From Acidovorax sp. A1169 (GTDB lineage Bacteria; Pseudomonadota; Gammaproteobacteria; Burkholderiales; Burkholderiaceae_C): a stretch of DNA of 64,000 bases. The notes beneath the pieces were generated by a model. That model was not told the origin of the DNA and ran no database searches. It worked only from the letters and a program-made list of their open reading frames with translations. The stretch's first letter is position 1. The number at the start of each line of letters is the position of its first letter. The DNA lies in contig NZ_JAUZDX010000002.1 of the NCBI RefSeq assembly GCF_030704685.1, forward strand, positions 1 through 64,000. Direction: 5' to 3'. Of the stretch, positions 1-9,850 are shown piece by piece. Both the position numbers and the translations under genes were made by a program.

Positions 1-162
1 AGGGGTTCGAAATCATGGCTGCTGCAAATGCCGACAGTTCCTGCCATGGCGCCATGGCCGTACGAAATTTCACCCCTGCTGTCGAAATGGCAGTCCATCA
101 TCCGTCGTGCAGACAAACAGAGCCTGGTGCGCTCTGACTTTCCCACCCACGAGGAGATCCCG

Positions 163-603
163 ATGCGATTCATGGTACTGATCAAGGCCGATGCCGACAG
201 CGAAGCCGGCGTGATGCCCAGCGAACAGCTGATGGCCGAGATGGGCCGTTTCAACGAAGAACTGGTCCAGGCGGGCGTGATGCTGAACGGTGACGGGCTG
301 CACCCCAGTTCGAGGGGCGCCCGTGTGCGCTTCTCAGGCGAGGCACGTCAGGTGATCGATGGCCCTTTTGCAGAAACCAAGGAGCTGATTGCCGGCTTCT
401 GGATCTGGAAGTGCGCCTCGCTGCAGGAGGCCATCGATTGGCTCAAGCGTTGCCCGAATCCGATGCTCGGGGAGTCTGAGGTCGAGATCCGGCAGATCTT
501 CGACGCCGAGGACTTCGGCGCCGAATTCACGCCCGAATTGCGCGCGCAGGAAGAGCGCCTGCGCATAGAGATCCAGGAACAACAGCGGCAACAGGACGCC
601 TGA
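163..603 (+). CDS. YCII (DGPF) domain protein
   Basis: Predicted 146-residue cytoplasmic protein of the YCII superfamily, which forms a ferredoxin-like fold related to muconolactone isomerase; the biochemical role of most members is unknown. The DGPF signature lies at residues 66-69, followed by ETKELIAGFWIW, the most conserved stretch of the family. The last 30 residues are a charged, Gln/Glu-rich helix beyond the usual domain. An ATG at 163 is preferred over in-frame codons up to 28 because GAGGAG at 151-156 gives a well placed ribosome binding site and the domain begins at once (MRFMVLIKAD). Such genes often accompany ECF sigma factors, but none is visible here because the window begins just upstream. 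Confidence 0.85.
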   Translation: MRFMVLIKADADSEAGVMPSEQLMAEMGRFNEELVQAGVMLNGDGLHPSSRGARVRFSGEARQVIDGPFAETKELIAGFWIWKCASLQEAIDWLKRCPNPMLGESEVEIRQIFDAEDFGAEFTPELRAQEERLRIEIQEQQRQQDA

Positions 604-630
604 CCGGCCGGTGGCGCCTTTCCTTTCTCT

Positions 631-1749
631 CTAGGCGACGGCGGCGCTGGCCGTCTCTTGCTGCTGCGCAGCGGCAAAGGTCTCTGCCGGTCCGAAGCGA
701 TATACCCCTTCGTCGTCCATCACCCGGTCGAAGCGCCCATCGAGCCACAGCAAGTGCAGATGGGCCAGCGCCTCGCCCAGGGCAAAGGTCATCTGGTGCG
801 GGTCGAGCGGGCGCTTGAACATCACGGGCAACACGTCCGAGGCCGACAGGGGTGTGAAGCGGCTGGCGTCCACGATTTCTTGCAGGCGTTCCTGGTGGTG
901 GCTTTGCAACTGCCCGATGCGCACATGCATGCCGGTAAAGGGCTTGCCGTGCGAAGGCAGGGTCAGCGTATCCGCCGGCAGGTCCAGGTAGCGCGCAATC
1001 GAGCTGAGAAACAGCCGCAGTGGATCGGCTTCGGGCTCGGCCGCATGCACGCTCACATTGGTGGAAATGCGCGGCAGTACCATGTCGCCGCTGATCAGGA
1101 CCGACAGCTTGGGGCAGTGCAGCGCGATGTGTTCGGGCGCATGGCCATAGCCGCTGATGCATTTCCAGGTGCGCCCGCCGATCTCGATGGCATCGCCGTC
1201 CATCATGCGCCGGTACGTTGTGGGCAGGTCCGGCACCAGCGAGTGGTAGTAGGAGCCGCGGCCATGCACGTGGCTGAGGAACGCCTCGTCACGCGCACCA
1301 TGGGAGGTGTAGAAATCGGTCCCGGCCTCGCCACTGAATCCGTCGCGGCTGCCGATCGCTGCGCGGGCAGCGTAGTAGTCGGTGGCGCTGATCCACAGGC
1401 GTGCATTCCAGCGCGCGCACAGCCAGTGCGCCAGGCCGATGTGGTCGGGATGCATGTGGGTCACGATCACGCGCAGGATGGGCAGGCCGTCCAGGCTGGA
1501 GGCAAACACCTGCTCCCACTGTGCACGCGTGAGCGGGTTGTCGATGCAGCAGTCCACCACCGTCCAGCCGTCCACCAGGGTGTTGCCCACACGCTGGCGG
1601 TCGCGAAGCAGCCACAGGTTGATGTGGTCCAGCGCGAACGGCAGGCCCATGCGGATCCAGCGCACCCCAGGCGCCACGTCCATCGCCACCCCGGGTGCAG
1701 GAAGGGTGTCGCCCATGGGGTAGGTGATTTGGTGTTCGAGGGGGTTCAT
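631..1749 (-). CDS. MBL-fold metallo-hydrolase
   Basis: Predicted 372-residue metallo-beta-lactamase-fold hydrolase. The zinc motif THMHPDH is present with His98, His100, Asp102 and His103; a later histidine is in GHAPEH and a metal-bridging aspartate in SGDMVL. The C-terminal 100 residues form a helical extension like that of group-specific hydrolases (thioester or lactone hydrolases), but the substrate cannot be read from sequence. The start is the ATG at 1749, only 22 bp from a LiuR-type palindrome at 1772-1792 that separates it from the divergent regulator gene. That position suggests control by the regulator and a role tied to acyl-CoA or branched-chain catabolism, for example an acyl-CoA thioesterase, which is inference. 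Confidence 0.85.
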   Translation of the reverse strand: MNPLEHQITYPMGDTLPAPGVAMDVAPGVRWIRMGLPFALDHINLWLLRDRQRVGNTLVDGWTVVDCCIDNPLTRAQWEQVFASSLDGLPILRVIVTHMHPDHIGLAHWLCARWNARLWISATDYYAARAAIGSRDGFSGEAGTDFYTSHGARDEAFLSHVHGRGSYYHSLVPDLPTTYRRMMDGDAIEIGGRTWKCISGYGHAPEHIALHCPKLSVLISGDMVLPRISTNVSVHAAEPEADPLRLFLSSIARYLDLPADTLTLPSHGKPFTGMHVRIGQLQSHHQERLQEIVDASRFTPLSASDVLPVMFKRPLDPHQMTFALGEALAHLHLLWLDGRFDRVMDDEGVYRFGPAETFAAAQQQETASAAVA

Positions 1750-1771
1750 GCGGTGCCTGCTTGGGTTAGCA

Positions 1772-1792
1772 TTGACGTTAACGTAAACGTCA
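1772..1792. promoter_or_regulatory. Putative LiuR operator 1 (liuR / MBL hydrolase divergent promoter)
   Basis: Near-perfect palindrome with half sites TTGACGTTAAC and GTAAACGTCA. It matches the perfect palindrome at 2269-2292 except at one central base and the outermost position. It lies between the divergent MBL hydrolase start (1749) and the MerR-type gene start (1867), the usual place for an autoregulatory MerR-family operator. LiuR regulators are known to bind AT-containing palindromes of the ACGTnnACGT kind. Assignment to this regulator is inference from proximity and the repeated motif. Confidence 0.75.
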
Positions 1793-1866
1793 GATTCACT
1801 GCATTGTAGAGACGGTTCGCGAAGCGACTGTCGCCAGTGCGAAACCTGCATTCCCCCGACTGCCCC

Positions 1867-2262
1867 ATGGCCACCTCCTACACCATCAGTGACCTCGCCA
1901 AAGAATTCGATCTCACGACGCGCGCCATGCGCTTCTACGAAGACATGGGCCTGCTGCAGCCCGAGCGCACCGGCCCGGCTGGCCGCAACCGCATCTACAG
2001 CGCGCGCGACCGCACGCGGCTGCGCCTGACCTTGCGCGCCAAGCGCCTGGGCCTTTCGCTGACCGAGGCCAAGGAAATCATCGACCTCTACGACAGCCCG
2101 CGTGACACGGGCGCGCAGTTGCGCAAATTCCTCGAAGTGCTGGGTGTGCACCGCAAGCAGCTGGAGGAGCAGTTGGCGGACCTGCAGGCCAACCTGGAAG
2201 AGGTGGAAGAGCATGAGCAGGAGGCCCGGGCACTGCTCGACAAGGTGGAACAGCAAAAATGA
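1867..2262 (+). CDS. liuR: MerR-family regulator, LiuR type
   Basis: Predicted 131-residue MerR-family regulator. The N-terminal helix-turn-helix is YTISDLAKEFDLTTRAMRFYE (about residues 5-25), followed by a wing with GRNRIYSARD and a long dimerisation coiled coil in the last 50 residues rich in Leu and Glu. There is no cysteine effector-binding tail, so it resembles the acyl-CoA-responsive LiuR subgroup and not metal sensors. ATG 1867 gives MATSYTISD; the upstream in-frame ATG at 1837 would add ten atypical residues. Palindromes flank the gene on both sides, and the isovaleryl-CoA dehydrogenase gene lies just downstream, which together support the LiuR name. It probably represses or activates leucine/isovalerate catabolic genes in this region. 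Confidence 0.85.
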   Translation: MATSYTISDLAKEFDLTTRAMRFYEDMGLLQPERTGPAGRNRIYSARDRTRLRLTLRAKRLGLSLTEAKEIIDLYDSPRDTGAQLRKFLEVLGVHRKQLEEQLADLQANLEEVEEHEQEARALLDKVEQQK

Positions 2263-2268
2263 GCCATA

Positions 2269-2292
2269 ATTGACGTTTACGTAAACGTCAAT
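2269..2292. promoter_or_regulatory. Putative LiuR operator 2 (perfect 24-bp palindrome)
   Basis: A perfect 24-bp palindrome whose half site is ATTGACGTTTAC. It starts 6 bp after the liuR stop codon and ends 24 bp before the thioesterase start, so it most likely overlaps a promoter that drives the thioesterase and the downstream liuA. It shares almost every base with the site at 1772-1792, which makes a common binding protein very likely. Confidence 0.8.
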
Positions 2293-2316
2293 CCAATTTC
2301 CTTCCAGGAACCTGCC

Positions 2317-2778
2317 GTGATCAGCCCAGCTTTCGAGGTGAGAAGCCCGCGCTATGCGGACCGCGTGAGAGACAGCTTTGCGCTGCAGGGCGCCATGCAG
2401 ACGCTGGGTGCGCGCCTGGCCCGCATCGAGCCGGGTGCGGTGGACATCGAGTTCGATTGGGCTGCCAGCCTCACGCAGCAGCATGGTTTCCTGCATGCCG
2501 GCATGGTCGCCACAGCGCTCGATTCCGCCTGCGGCTATGCGGGGTTCACGTTGATGGGCGACGATGCGTCAGTGCTCACCATCGAATTCAAGATCAACCT
2601 GCTGGCCCCCGCGCAGGGCGAGCGCTTTCGCGTGGAAGGCCGGGTGCTCAAGCCCGGCCGCACCATCACCGTGACCGAAGGGCGCGCCTATGCCCTGGGC
2701 GCCCAGGCCGACAAGCTGGTGGCCACCATGGGCTGCACGCTGATGGCCGTGACCGGCCGAGACAACATCCGCGGCTGA
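2317..2778 (+). CDS. PaaI-family hotdog thioesterase
   Basis: Predicted 153-residue hotdog-fold acyl-CoA thioesterase of the PaaI/DUF4442 group. The signature HGFLHAG (residues 56-62) is followed by MVATALDSACGYAG, which carries the likely catalytic Asp69. The start is GTG at 2317, with CCAGGAA upstream; there is no better ATG because the next in-frame ATG falls within the domain. It lies right after the second LiuR operator and ahead of liuA, so it is probably a co-regulated enzyme releasing CoA from branched-chain or dead-end acyl-CoA esters. A copy of the 128-bp hairpin repeat follows 6 bp after its stop codon. Confidence 0.85.
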   Translation: MISPAFEVRSPRYADRVRDSFALQGAMQTLGARLARIEPGAVDIEFDWAASLTQQHGFLHAGMVATALDSACGYAGFTLMGDDASVLTIEFKINLLAPAQGERFRVEGRVLKPGRTITVTEGRAYALGAQADKLVATMGCTLMAVTGRDNIRG

Positions 2779-2784
2779 GATGAA

Positions 2785-2912
2785 GCACCCCCTGAGTCGC
2801 TTCGCGCCTTCACCCCTCTCTCGACTCGCTGCGCGAGTCGGGAGGGGGACGCCCCCAGCGCGGCGGGGCGGCCCTTGCGCGGGGGGCACTGGCCTCGCGC
2901 GCGCCAGTTTCA
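2785..2912 (+). repeat. 128-bp intergenic hairpin repeat, copy 1
   Basis: First of three copies (others at 16930-17057 and 40391-40517) of an intergenic element. It begins GCACCCCCTGAGTCGCTTCG and ends near GCCAGTTTCA. A central stem pairs CGACTCGC (2822-2829) with GCGAGTCG (2833-2840) across a TGC loop, extended by CCCTCTC/GGAGGGG pairing. A second hairpin near the 3' end pairs ACTGGC with GCCAGT. The element starts 6 bp after the thioesterase stop codon. Confidence 0.9.
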
Positions 2913-2995
2913 TGCGTCGCGGGTGACGCGCAGCGCTATGGACAACTGAGATCGAATCCTCACCACCATCTTTACTTCCTACCAGGAGACAAACC

Positions 2996-4186
2996 ATGAG
3001 CATCCCCGCCAACCTGCCAGGCCTGAACTTCCAGCTGGGCGAAGACATCGACGCGCTGCGCGACGCCGTGCGCGATTTCGCGCAGGCCGAGATCGCCCCG
3101 CGCGCCGCCGAGATCGACCACAACGACCAGTTCCCAATGGACCTGTGGCGCAAGATGGGCGAGCTCGGGGTGCTGGGCATCACCGTGCCCGAGCAGTACG
3201 GCGGTGCCGCCATGGGCTACCTGGCCCATATGGTGGCCATGGAAGAAATCTCCCGCGCCAGCGCCTCCGTGGGCCTGTCCTACGGCGCGCACAGCAACCT
3301 GTGCGTGAACCAGATCAACCGCAACGGCAGCGAAGCGCAAAAGGCCAAGTACCTGCCCAAGCTGATCAGCGGCGAGCATGTGGGCGCGTTGGCCATGAGC
3401 GAGCCGGGCGCCGGCTCCGACGTGATCAGCATGAAGCTCAAGGCCGAGGACAAGGGTGGCTACTACCTGCTCAACGGCAGCAAGATGTGGATCACCAACG
3501 GCCCGGACGCCGACACCCTGGTGGTCTATGCCAAGACCGAGCCCGAGCTGGGCGCGCGCGGCGTCACCGCCTTCCTGATCGAAAAGGGCATGCCCGGCTT
3601 CAGCGTGGCGCAAAAGCTCGACAAGCTGGGCATGCGCGGCAGCCACACGGGCGAGCTGGTGTTCAACAACGTCGAGGTGCCGGCCTCGCAGATCCTGGGC
3701 GGCCTGAACCAGGGCGCCAAGGTGCTCATGAGCGGGCTGGACTACGAGCGCGCGGTATTGACCGGAGGCCCTCTGGGGATCATGCAATCGGTGATGGACA
3801 ACGTCATCCCTTACATTCACGACCGCAAGCAGTTCGGCCAGAGCATCGGCGAATTCCAGCTCATCCAGGGCAAGGTGGCCGACATGTACACCGTGCTCCA
3901 GGCGGGGCGCTCGTTTGCCTACACCGTGGCCAAGAACCTGGACATGCTGGGGACCGACCATGTGCGCCAGGTCCGCAAGGACTGCGCCAGCGTCATCCTC
4001 TGGTGTGCCGAGAAGGCCACCTGGATGGCGGGCGAGGGCGTGCAGATCTTTGGCGGCAACGGCTACATCAATGAGTACCCCCTGGGGCGCCTGTGGCGTG
4101 ATGCCAAGCTGTACGAGATCGGCGCGGGTACGAGCGAAATCCGCCGCATGCTGATTGGCCGGGAGCTGTTTGCCGAGACCTGCTGA
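2996..4186 (+). CDS. liuA: Isovaleryl-CoA dehydrogenase
   Basis: Predicted 396-residue FAD-dependent acyl-CoA dehydrogenase that oxidises isovaleryl-CoA to 3-methylcrotonyl-CoA in leucine breakdown, passing electrons to ETF. The family signature [12 protein letters not shown] is at residues 131-142. The catalytic base is Glu251 in [15 protein letters not shown]; this position is diagnostic for isovaleryl-CoA dehydrogenases, since other acyl-CoA dehydrogenases use a C-terminal glutamate. The start ATG has AGGAG upstream. Carbonic anhydrase follows after 40 bp. Its position downstream of liuR and of a LiuR-like operator supports LiuR control. Length and motifs are full for the family. Confidence 0.96.
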   Translation: MSIPANLPGLNFQLGEDIDALRDAVRDFAQAEIAPRAAEIDHNDQFPMDLWRKMGELGVLGITVPEQYGGAAMGYLAHMVAMEEISRASASVGLSYGAHSNLCVNQINRNGSEAQKAKYLPKLISGEHVGALAMSEPGAGSDVISMKLKAEDKGGYYLLNGSKMWITNGPDADTLVVYAKTEPELGARGVTAFLIEKGMPGFSVAQKLDKLGMRGSHTGELVFNNVEVPASQILGGLNQGAKVLMSGLDYERAVLTGGPLGIMQSVMDNVIPYIHDRKQFGQSIGEFQLIQGKVADMYTVLQAGRSFAYTVAKNLDMLGTDHVRQVRKDCASVILWCAEKATWMAGEGVQIFGGNGYINEYPLGRLWRDAKLYEIGAGTSEIRRMLIGRELFAETC

Positions 4187-4226
4187 ACTGCGGGCCGATT
4201 CCACCTATTTTGAGAGCCGAGACCAC

Positions 4227-4886
4227 ATGCCCACATCCATCGAAGACCTGTTTGTCCACAACCGAGCATGGGCGGCCCAGATGGAGCGTGAACGCCCTGG
4301 CTTCTTCACCGGCCTGCTGGCACAGCAAAAGCCCAAGTACATGTGGATCGGCTGCTCCGACAGCCGCGTGCCGGCCAACCAGATCACGGGCCTGGAACCC
4401 GGTGAGGTCTTCGTGCACCGCAACGTGGCCAACGTGGTGGTGCCTACCGACCTGAACTGCCTGTCCACCATCCAGTACGCGGTGGACCAGCTGCACATCG
4501 AGCACCTGATGGTCGTGGGCCATTACGGTTGCGGCGGCGTGCTGGCCGCGTTGGAGGGCACGCGTGTGGGCCTGGCCGACAACTGGATCCGCCACGTGCA
4601 GGACGTGCGCGACCGCCACCGTGAGCTGATTGCCGCCACCGCGCCCGAATGGCGCCACGATGTGCTGTGCGAGCTCAACGCCATCGAGCAGGTGGTCAAC
4701 ATCGCACAGACCACGGTGATGCTCGACGCCTGGGGCCGCGGCGACAAGGTCACCCTGCACGGCTGGTGCTATGGCCTCAAGGACGGGCTCATCAACGACC
4801 TGCACATGACCATCGCCGGCACCGAGGGCCTGGACTCGCTGTACAGGGCCGCCATCGCCGGCGTGGCCGCCACCCGGAGGGGCTGA
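4227..4886 (+). CDS. can: Beta-class carbonic anhydrase
   Basis: Predicted 219-residue beta-carbonic anhydrase, catalysing CO2/bicarbonate interconversion. All zinc and active-site residues are present: Cys43, Asp45 and Arg47 in CSDSR, and His99 and Cys102 in HYGC. The start at 4227 (MPTSIEDLF) is chosen because it matches the usual N-terminus and the longer reading overlaps the end of liuA. It sits between liuA and aceK with short gaps (40 and 35 bp), suggesting one transcript. A plausible role is supply of bicarbonate to the methylcrotonyl-CoA carboxylase encoded about 19 kb away; this link is inference. Confidence 0.95.
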   Translation: MPTSIEDLFVHNRAWAAQMERERPGFFTGLLAQQKPKYMWIGCSDSRVPANQITGLEPGEVFVHRNVANVVVPTDLNCLSTIQYAVDQLHIEHLMVVGHYGCGGVLAALEGTRVGLADNWIRHVQDVRDRHRELIAATAPEWRHDVLCELNAIEQVVNIAQTTVMLDAWGRGDKVTLHGWCYGLKDGLINDLHMTIAGTEGLDSLYRAAIAGVAATRRG

Positions 4887-4921
4887 GCCCACAGGCCCCC
4901 TGCAGGATCGGTAGGCAGCCC

Positions 4922-6724
4922 ATGTTCCCGCAACGACTCGACTCGCCCCAGGCGTACGACATCGCCAAGGCGATGATGGATGGCTTCAACCGCCACTACC
5001 GCTTGTTCCGCACCGAGTCCGCGCGGGCCAAGCACCGCTTCGAGACCGCTGACTGGCATGGCCAGCAGCGCGCCCAGCGCGAGCGCATCGAGTTCTACGA
5101 CCTGCGCGTCAAGGAGTGCGTGCGCCGGCTCGAAAAGGAGTACGACGCCGGCACCCAGCCCATGGACGTCTGGCACCAGGTCAAGCTGCACTACATTGGC
5201 CTGTTGGTCAACCACCACCAGCCCGAGCTGGCCGAGACCTTCTTCAACTCGGTGACCTGCAAGATCCTGCACCGCACCCACTTCCACAACGACTTCATCT
5301 TCGTGCGGCCTGCGGTCAGCACCGAGTACATCGAGAACGAAGAGCCGGCCGCACGGCCCACCTACCGCGCCTACTACCCCTCGCGCGAGAGCCTGCACGA
5401 CACGCTCACCCGCATCATCGACAACTTCCAGCTGCAGGGCAGCTTCGCCGACCTGCCGCGTGACACCGGCCATGTGCTGCGCGCCATGCAGGGCCGCCTG
5501 GACAAGGTGCGCCTGCGCGCCAATTTCCAGATCCAGGTGCTGGCCAGCCTGTTCTTTCGCAACAAGGGCGCCTACGTAGTGGGCAAGATCATCAACGGCT
5601 TCCAGGAGGTGCCGTTCGCCCTGCCCATCCTGCACGACGACGAGGGCCGCCTGTATATCGACGCGGCCCTGTTCGGGGAGGACGATCTGCAGATGCTGTT
5701 CAGCTTTGCGCGCGCCTACTTCATGGTGGACATGGAGATCCCGAGCGCCTACGTGCAGTTCCTGCGCAGCCTCATGCCGCGCAAGCCGCGCGCCGAAATC
5801 TACAACGCCCTGGGCCTGGCCAAACAGGGCAAGACGCTGTTCTACCGCGACTTCCTCTACCACCTCAAGCATTCGAGCGACCGCTTTCGCATCGCGCCCG
5901 GCATCAAGGGCATGGTCATGCTGGTGTTCGACCTGCCGTCGTTCCCCTTCGTGTTCAAGCTCATCAAGGACTTCTTTCCGCACCAGAAGGAAACCACGCG
6001 CGAGCAGATCAAGGCCAAGTACCTCTTGGTCAAGCAGCACGACCGCGTGGGGCGCATGGCCGATACGCTGGAGTACAGCGAGGTCGCCTTTCCGCGCGAC
6101 CGCTTCGACGACGAGCTGATCGCCGAGATCCAGAAGTTCGCGCCCAGCCAGCTCGAGATCAGCGACCGCGACGGCGATGGCCAGACCGAGGTCATCATCA
6201 AGCACCTGTACATCGAGCGGCGCATGATCCCGCTCAACATCTACCTGCAGGAGGCCTTCGACACCGGCCTGTCGGACAACCGTGCGCGCCAGCAGATGGA
6301 ACACAGCGTCATCGAATACGGCAACGCCATCAAGGACCTGGTGGCGGCCAACATCTTCCCGGGCGACATGCTGTGGAAGAACTTCGGTGTCACGCGCAAC
6401 GGCAAGGTCGTGTTCTACGACTACGACGAGATCGAATACCTCACCGACTGCCACTTCCGCCGTGTGCCCACGCCGCGCAACGAAGAGGAAGAAATGAGCG
6501 GCGAGATCTGGTACGCCGTGGGCCCGCGCGACGTGTTTCCCGAGACCTTCGGCCCCTTCCTGCTGGGCAACGACGCCGTGCGCGCCGTGTTCATGCAGCA
6601 CCACAGCGACCTGCTGGACGCCGCCTTCTGGCAGTCGCACAAGGAGCGCATCCAGGCAGGTCATGTGTACGACGTGTTCCCCTACGACACCGACCGCCGC
6701 TTCACGGGAGCGCCGCGCGACTGA
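4922..6724 (+). CDS. aceK: Isocitrate dehydrogenase kinase/phosphatase
   Basis: Predicted 600-residue bifunctional AceK, which phosphorylates and dephosphorylates isocitrate dehydrogenase and so directs isocitrate into the glyoxylate shunt. The N-terminal half is the regulatory domain (starting near [21 protein letters not shown]) and the C-terminal half the kinase-like domain, with the conserved metal-binding region [20 protein letters not shown]. Length is near the family norm (about 580-600). The ATG at 4922 gives the standard N-terminus. It follows the carbonic anhydrase gene by 35 bp inside the leucine gene region. That placement makes sense if isovalerate or leucine catabolism floods the cell with acetyl-CoA. 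Confidence 0.96.
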   Translation: MFPQRLDSPQAYDIAKAMMDGFNRHYRLFRTESARAKHRFETADWHGQQRAQRERIEFYDLRVKECVRRLEKEYDAGTQPMDVWHQVKLHYIGLLVNHHQPELAETFFNSVTCKILHRTHFHNDFIFVRPAVSTEYIENEEPAARPTYRAYYPSRESLHDTLTRIIDNFQLQGSFADLPRDTGHVLRAMQGRLDKVRLRANFQIQVLASLFFRNKGAYVVGKIINGFQEVPFALPILHDDEGRLYIDAALFGEDDLQMLFSFARAYFMVDMEIPSAYVQFLRSLMPRKPRAEIYNALGLAKQGKTLFYRDFLYHLKHSSDRFRIAPGIKGMVMLVFDLPSFPFVFKLIKDFFPHQKETTREQIKAKYLLVKQHDRVGRMADTLEYSEVAFPRDRFDDELIAEIQKFAPSQLEISDRDGDGQTEVIIKHLYIERRMIPLNIYLQEAFDTGLSDNRARQQMEHSVIEYGNAIKDLVAANIFPGDMLWKNFGVTRNGKVVFYDYDEIEYLTDCHFRRVPTPRNEEEEMSGEIWYAVGPRDVFPETFGPFLLGNDAVRAVFMQHHSDLLDAAFWQSHKERIQAGHVYDVFPYDTDRRFTGAPRD

Positions 6725-6802
6725 CGGGACTGCCCGTGCAGCCCGTGGCATCCCACCGCAACCCTAGCGATTCATCCCCCCCACCTTTCAGGAGACAACA
6801 CC

Positions 6803-7987
<1,185 letters not shown>

Positions 7988-8058
7988 TTCCGGCCCAGCA
8001 TATTCGGCCAACAATAGCGCCTTCACTACCACCATATTCCGCACCGGAGCACGCTGCC

Positions 8059-9099
8059 ATGGAATCCAGCACCGCCGCCATCACTGCCTTCTGGCGCGAG
8101 TTCGCCGACACCGAGGCTGCCCTGCATGCCATGCCTTTGCGCGAACGTGTGGAGGAGGGCAATGTGCTGCTGGAGCGGCACCTGGAAGGCCTGGCGCTGG
8201 AGATGTCCGGTGGCGACGGGGATGCGGTGGTGGACATGATCGTCACTGCCCACGGCAGCATCGACTGCTTCCCCCTGCTGATGCAGGTGGTCGCGGCTGC
8301 GCCCAAACTGCAGCACCACACGCTGCGGGCGTTCCGCGAGCGCACGCAGCAGCCGGACTTTCCCATCGGCATGGACGGCTTCGAGCTGTCCACCTCCGAG
8401 GTGCTGATCGTCTGCAGCCAGGACGACGGCCAGGCCGCGCTCGAGATCCGCTTCGGCCGCGAGATCCCGCAGGATTTTCAGGACCATGCGCGCAACATGG
8501 CCTTCATCATGATCGACCATGTGCTGGGCGAGTACGACTTTGCCGTGAAGGTCGGTGCCGTGGACTTCGTGGAGGAGTCTGCGGACCCAGATGCCGAGTG
8601 GACCCCGCTCAGCCTGCTGCCCCCCGTGTTCGACCGCTACTGGAGCGAAACCCTGGGGCGCACCGGCGACTTCCCCAGCGGCGAGCATGTCTGGGGTGGC
8701 ATGACCCTGGCCTTTGGCGGGTCGCACGACGAAGACGCCGGCGAGCCGCAGGACACGGCGCTGGTGATGGTCAACCGCAGCGCCAACCCGGTCGCGATGC
8801 GCGCCGACCTGGCCTATGCCCTCACGCTGGACATGCCCGTCGGTGACCGCGACGAGCTTCAGGCGGCGCAGGACCTGCACGACCAGGCGGCCACCCTGCT
8901 GGAACTGTCGCAGCTGGGCATCCTGGCCTACACCATGACGCGCAGCGGGCGCCGCAAAGCCGTGTACTACGTGGGCGATGAACAACTGGCCAAGCAGGCG
9001 CTGGCGCCGCTGCTGCTGCGCGATGAGGCCGCCTCGCTGGAAACCACCACGAGCTTCGATCCCGCCTGGTCGGGCTATTTCGAGTTCGCCATCCACTGA
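8059..9099 (+). CDS. DUF695-like protein
   Basis: Predicted 346-residue cytoplasmic acidic protein without signal peptide or membrane segment. The last 120 residues resemble DUF695: an aromatic-basic stretch (RRKAVYYVGD) and a terminal SFDPAWSGYFEF block. The N-terminal 200 residues contain no motif I can name. The ATG at 8059 is chosen because earlier in-frame codons overlap the thiolase gene. It sits between the thiolase and an SDR gene in the catabolic cluster, 71 bp after the thiolase. Function is unknown; the family assignment is moderate and the neighbours are the only functional clue. Confidence 0.8.
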   Translation: MESSTAAITAFWREFADTEAALHAMPLRERVEEGNVLLERHLEGLALEMSGGDGDAVVDMIVTAHGSIDCFPLLMQVVAAAPKLQHHTLRAFRERTQQPDFPIGMDGFELSTSEVLIVCSQDDGQAALEIRFGREIPQDFQDHARNMAFIMIDHVLGEYDFAVKVGAVDFVEESADPDAEWTPLSLLPPVFDRYWSETLGRTGDFPSGEHVWGGMTLAFGGSHDEDAGEPQDTALVMVNRSANPVAMRADLAYALTLDMPVGDRDELQAAQDLHDQAATLLELSQLGILAYTMTRSGRRKAVYYVGDEQLAKQALAPLLLRDEAASLETTTSFDPAWSGYFEFAIH

Positions 9100-9132
9100 C
9101 CAGCGCTTTCATCTGACAAGGATTCCCATCCC

Positions 9133-9801
9133 ATGGCAACCATTCTCATCATCGGCGCATCGCGCGGCATTGGCCTGGAGTTGGCGCGCCAGTATGTGGA
9201 GGCCGGCGACCGCGTGATCGCCACCGCGCGCGACGACGCCGGGCGTGAGCGCCTGCAGGCACTGGGGGCCCAACCGCTCACCGTGGACGTGGCCAACCCC
9301 GCCAGCGTGAGCGGCCTGTCCTGGCTGCTCGACGGCGAGAAGATCGACCTGGCGCTGTACGTGGCGGGCGTGATCCGCCGGCCCAACGCGCTCACGCCGC
9401 CCACGCAGCAGGATTTTGACGCCGTCATGCACACCAACGTGCTGGGCGCCATGCAGGCCATTCCCCAGGTTGCGCCCATGGTGGCCGACGCGCAGGGCGT
9501 GTTCGCCTTCGTGTCCAGTTCCATGTCGCAGATCGGCAGCGTGGACGACAGCGAATCCTGGCTCTACCGCACCAGCAAGGCCGCCCTCAACATGGCCGTG
9601 GCCTCGGCCCAGCACGACTACCCGGGCGCCACCCTAGTCACCATCGACCCCGGCTGGGTGCAGACCGAGATGGGCGGCGGCGAGGCACCGCTCACGGTGC
9701 AGGAGAGCGTGCGCGGCATGCGTGCCACCCTGGCCAGCGTGACCGATGCCGATAAGGGGCGCCTGCTGCACCACGACGGCCGGCGCGCTGCGCACTGGTA
9801 G
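9133..9801 (+). CDS. SDR-family oxidoreductase
   Basis: Predicted 222-residue short-chain dehydrogenase/reductase. The cofactor motif GASRGIG is at residues 8-14, and the catalytic Tyr145 and Lys149 are in YRTSK, with a serine near 129. It resembles the csgA/CsgA-like subgroup that lacks a long C-terminal region. It begins 33 bp after the DUF695-like gene and ends 49 bp before the next acyl-CoA dehydrogenase, suggesting co-transcription. The substrate is not determinable; oxidation of a 3-hydroxyacyl or alcohol intermediate is possible from context. Confidence 0.9.
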   Translation: MATILIIGASRGIGLELARQYVEAGDRVIATARDDAGRERLQALGAQPLTVDVANPASVSGLSWLLDGEKIDLALYVAGVIRRPNALTPPTQQDFDAVMHTNVLGAMQAIPQVAPMVADAQGVFAFVSSSMSQIGSVDDSESWLYRTSKAALNMAVASAQHDYPGATLVTIDPGWVQTEMGGGEAPLTVQESVRGMRATLASVTDADKGRLLHHDGRRAAHW

Positions 9802-9850
9802 CCGTGCCCGCCTTTCTTCCTTTCCAACAACAAGTGCTTTCGGAGACCCC

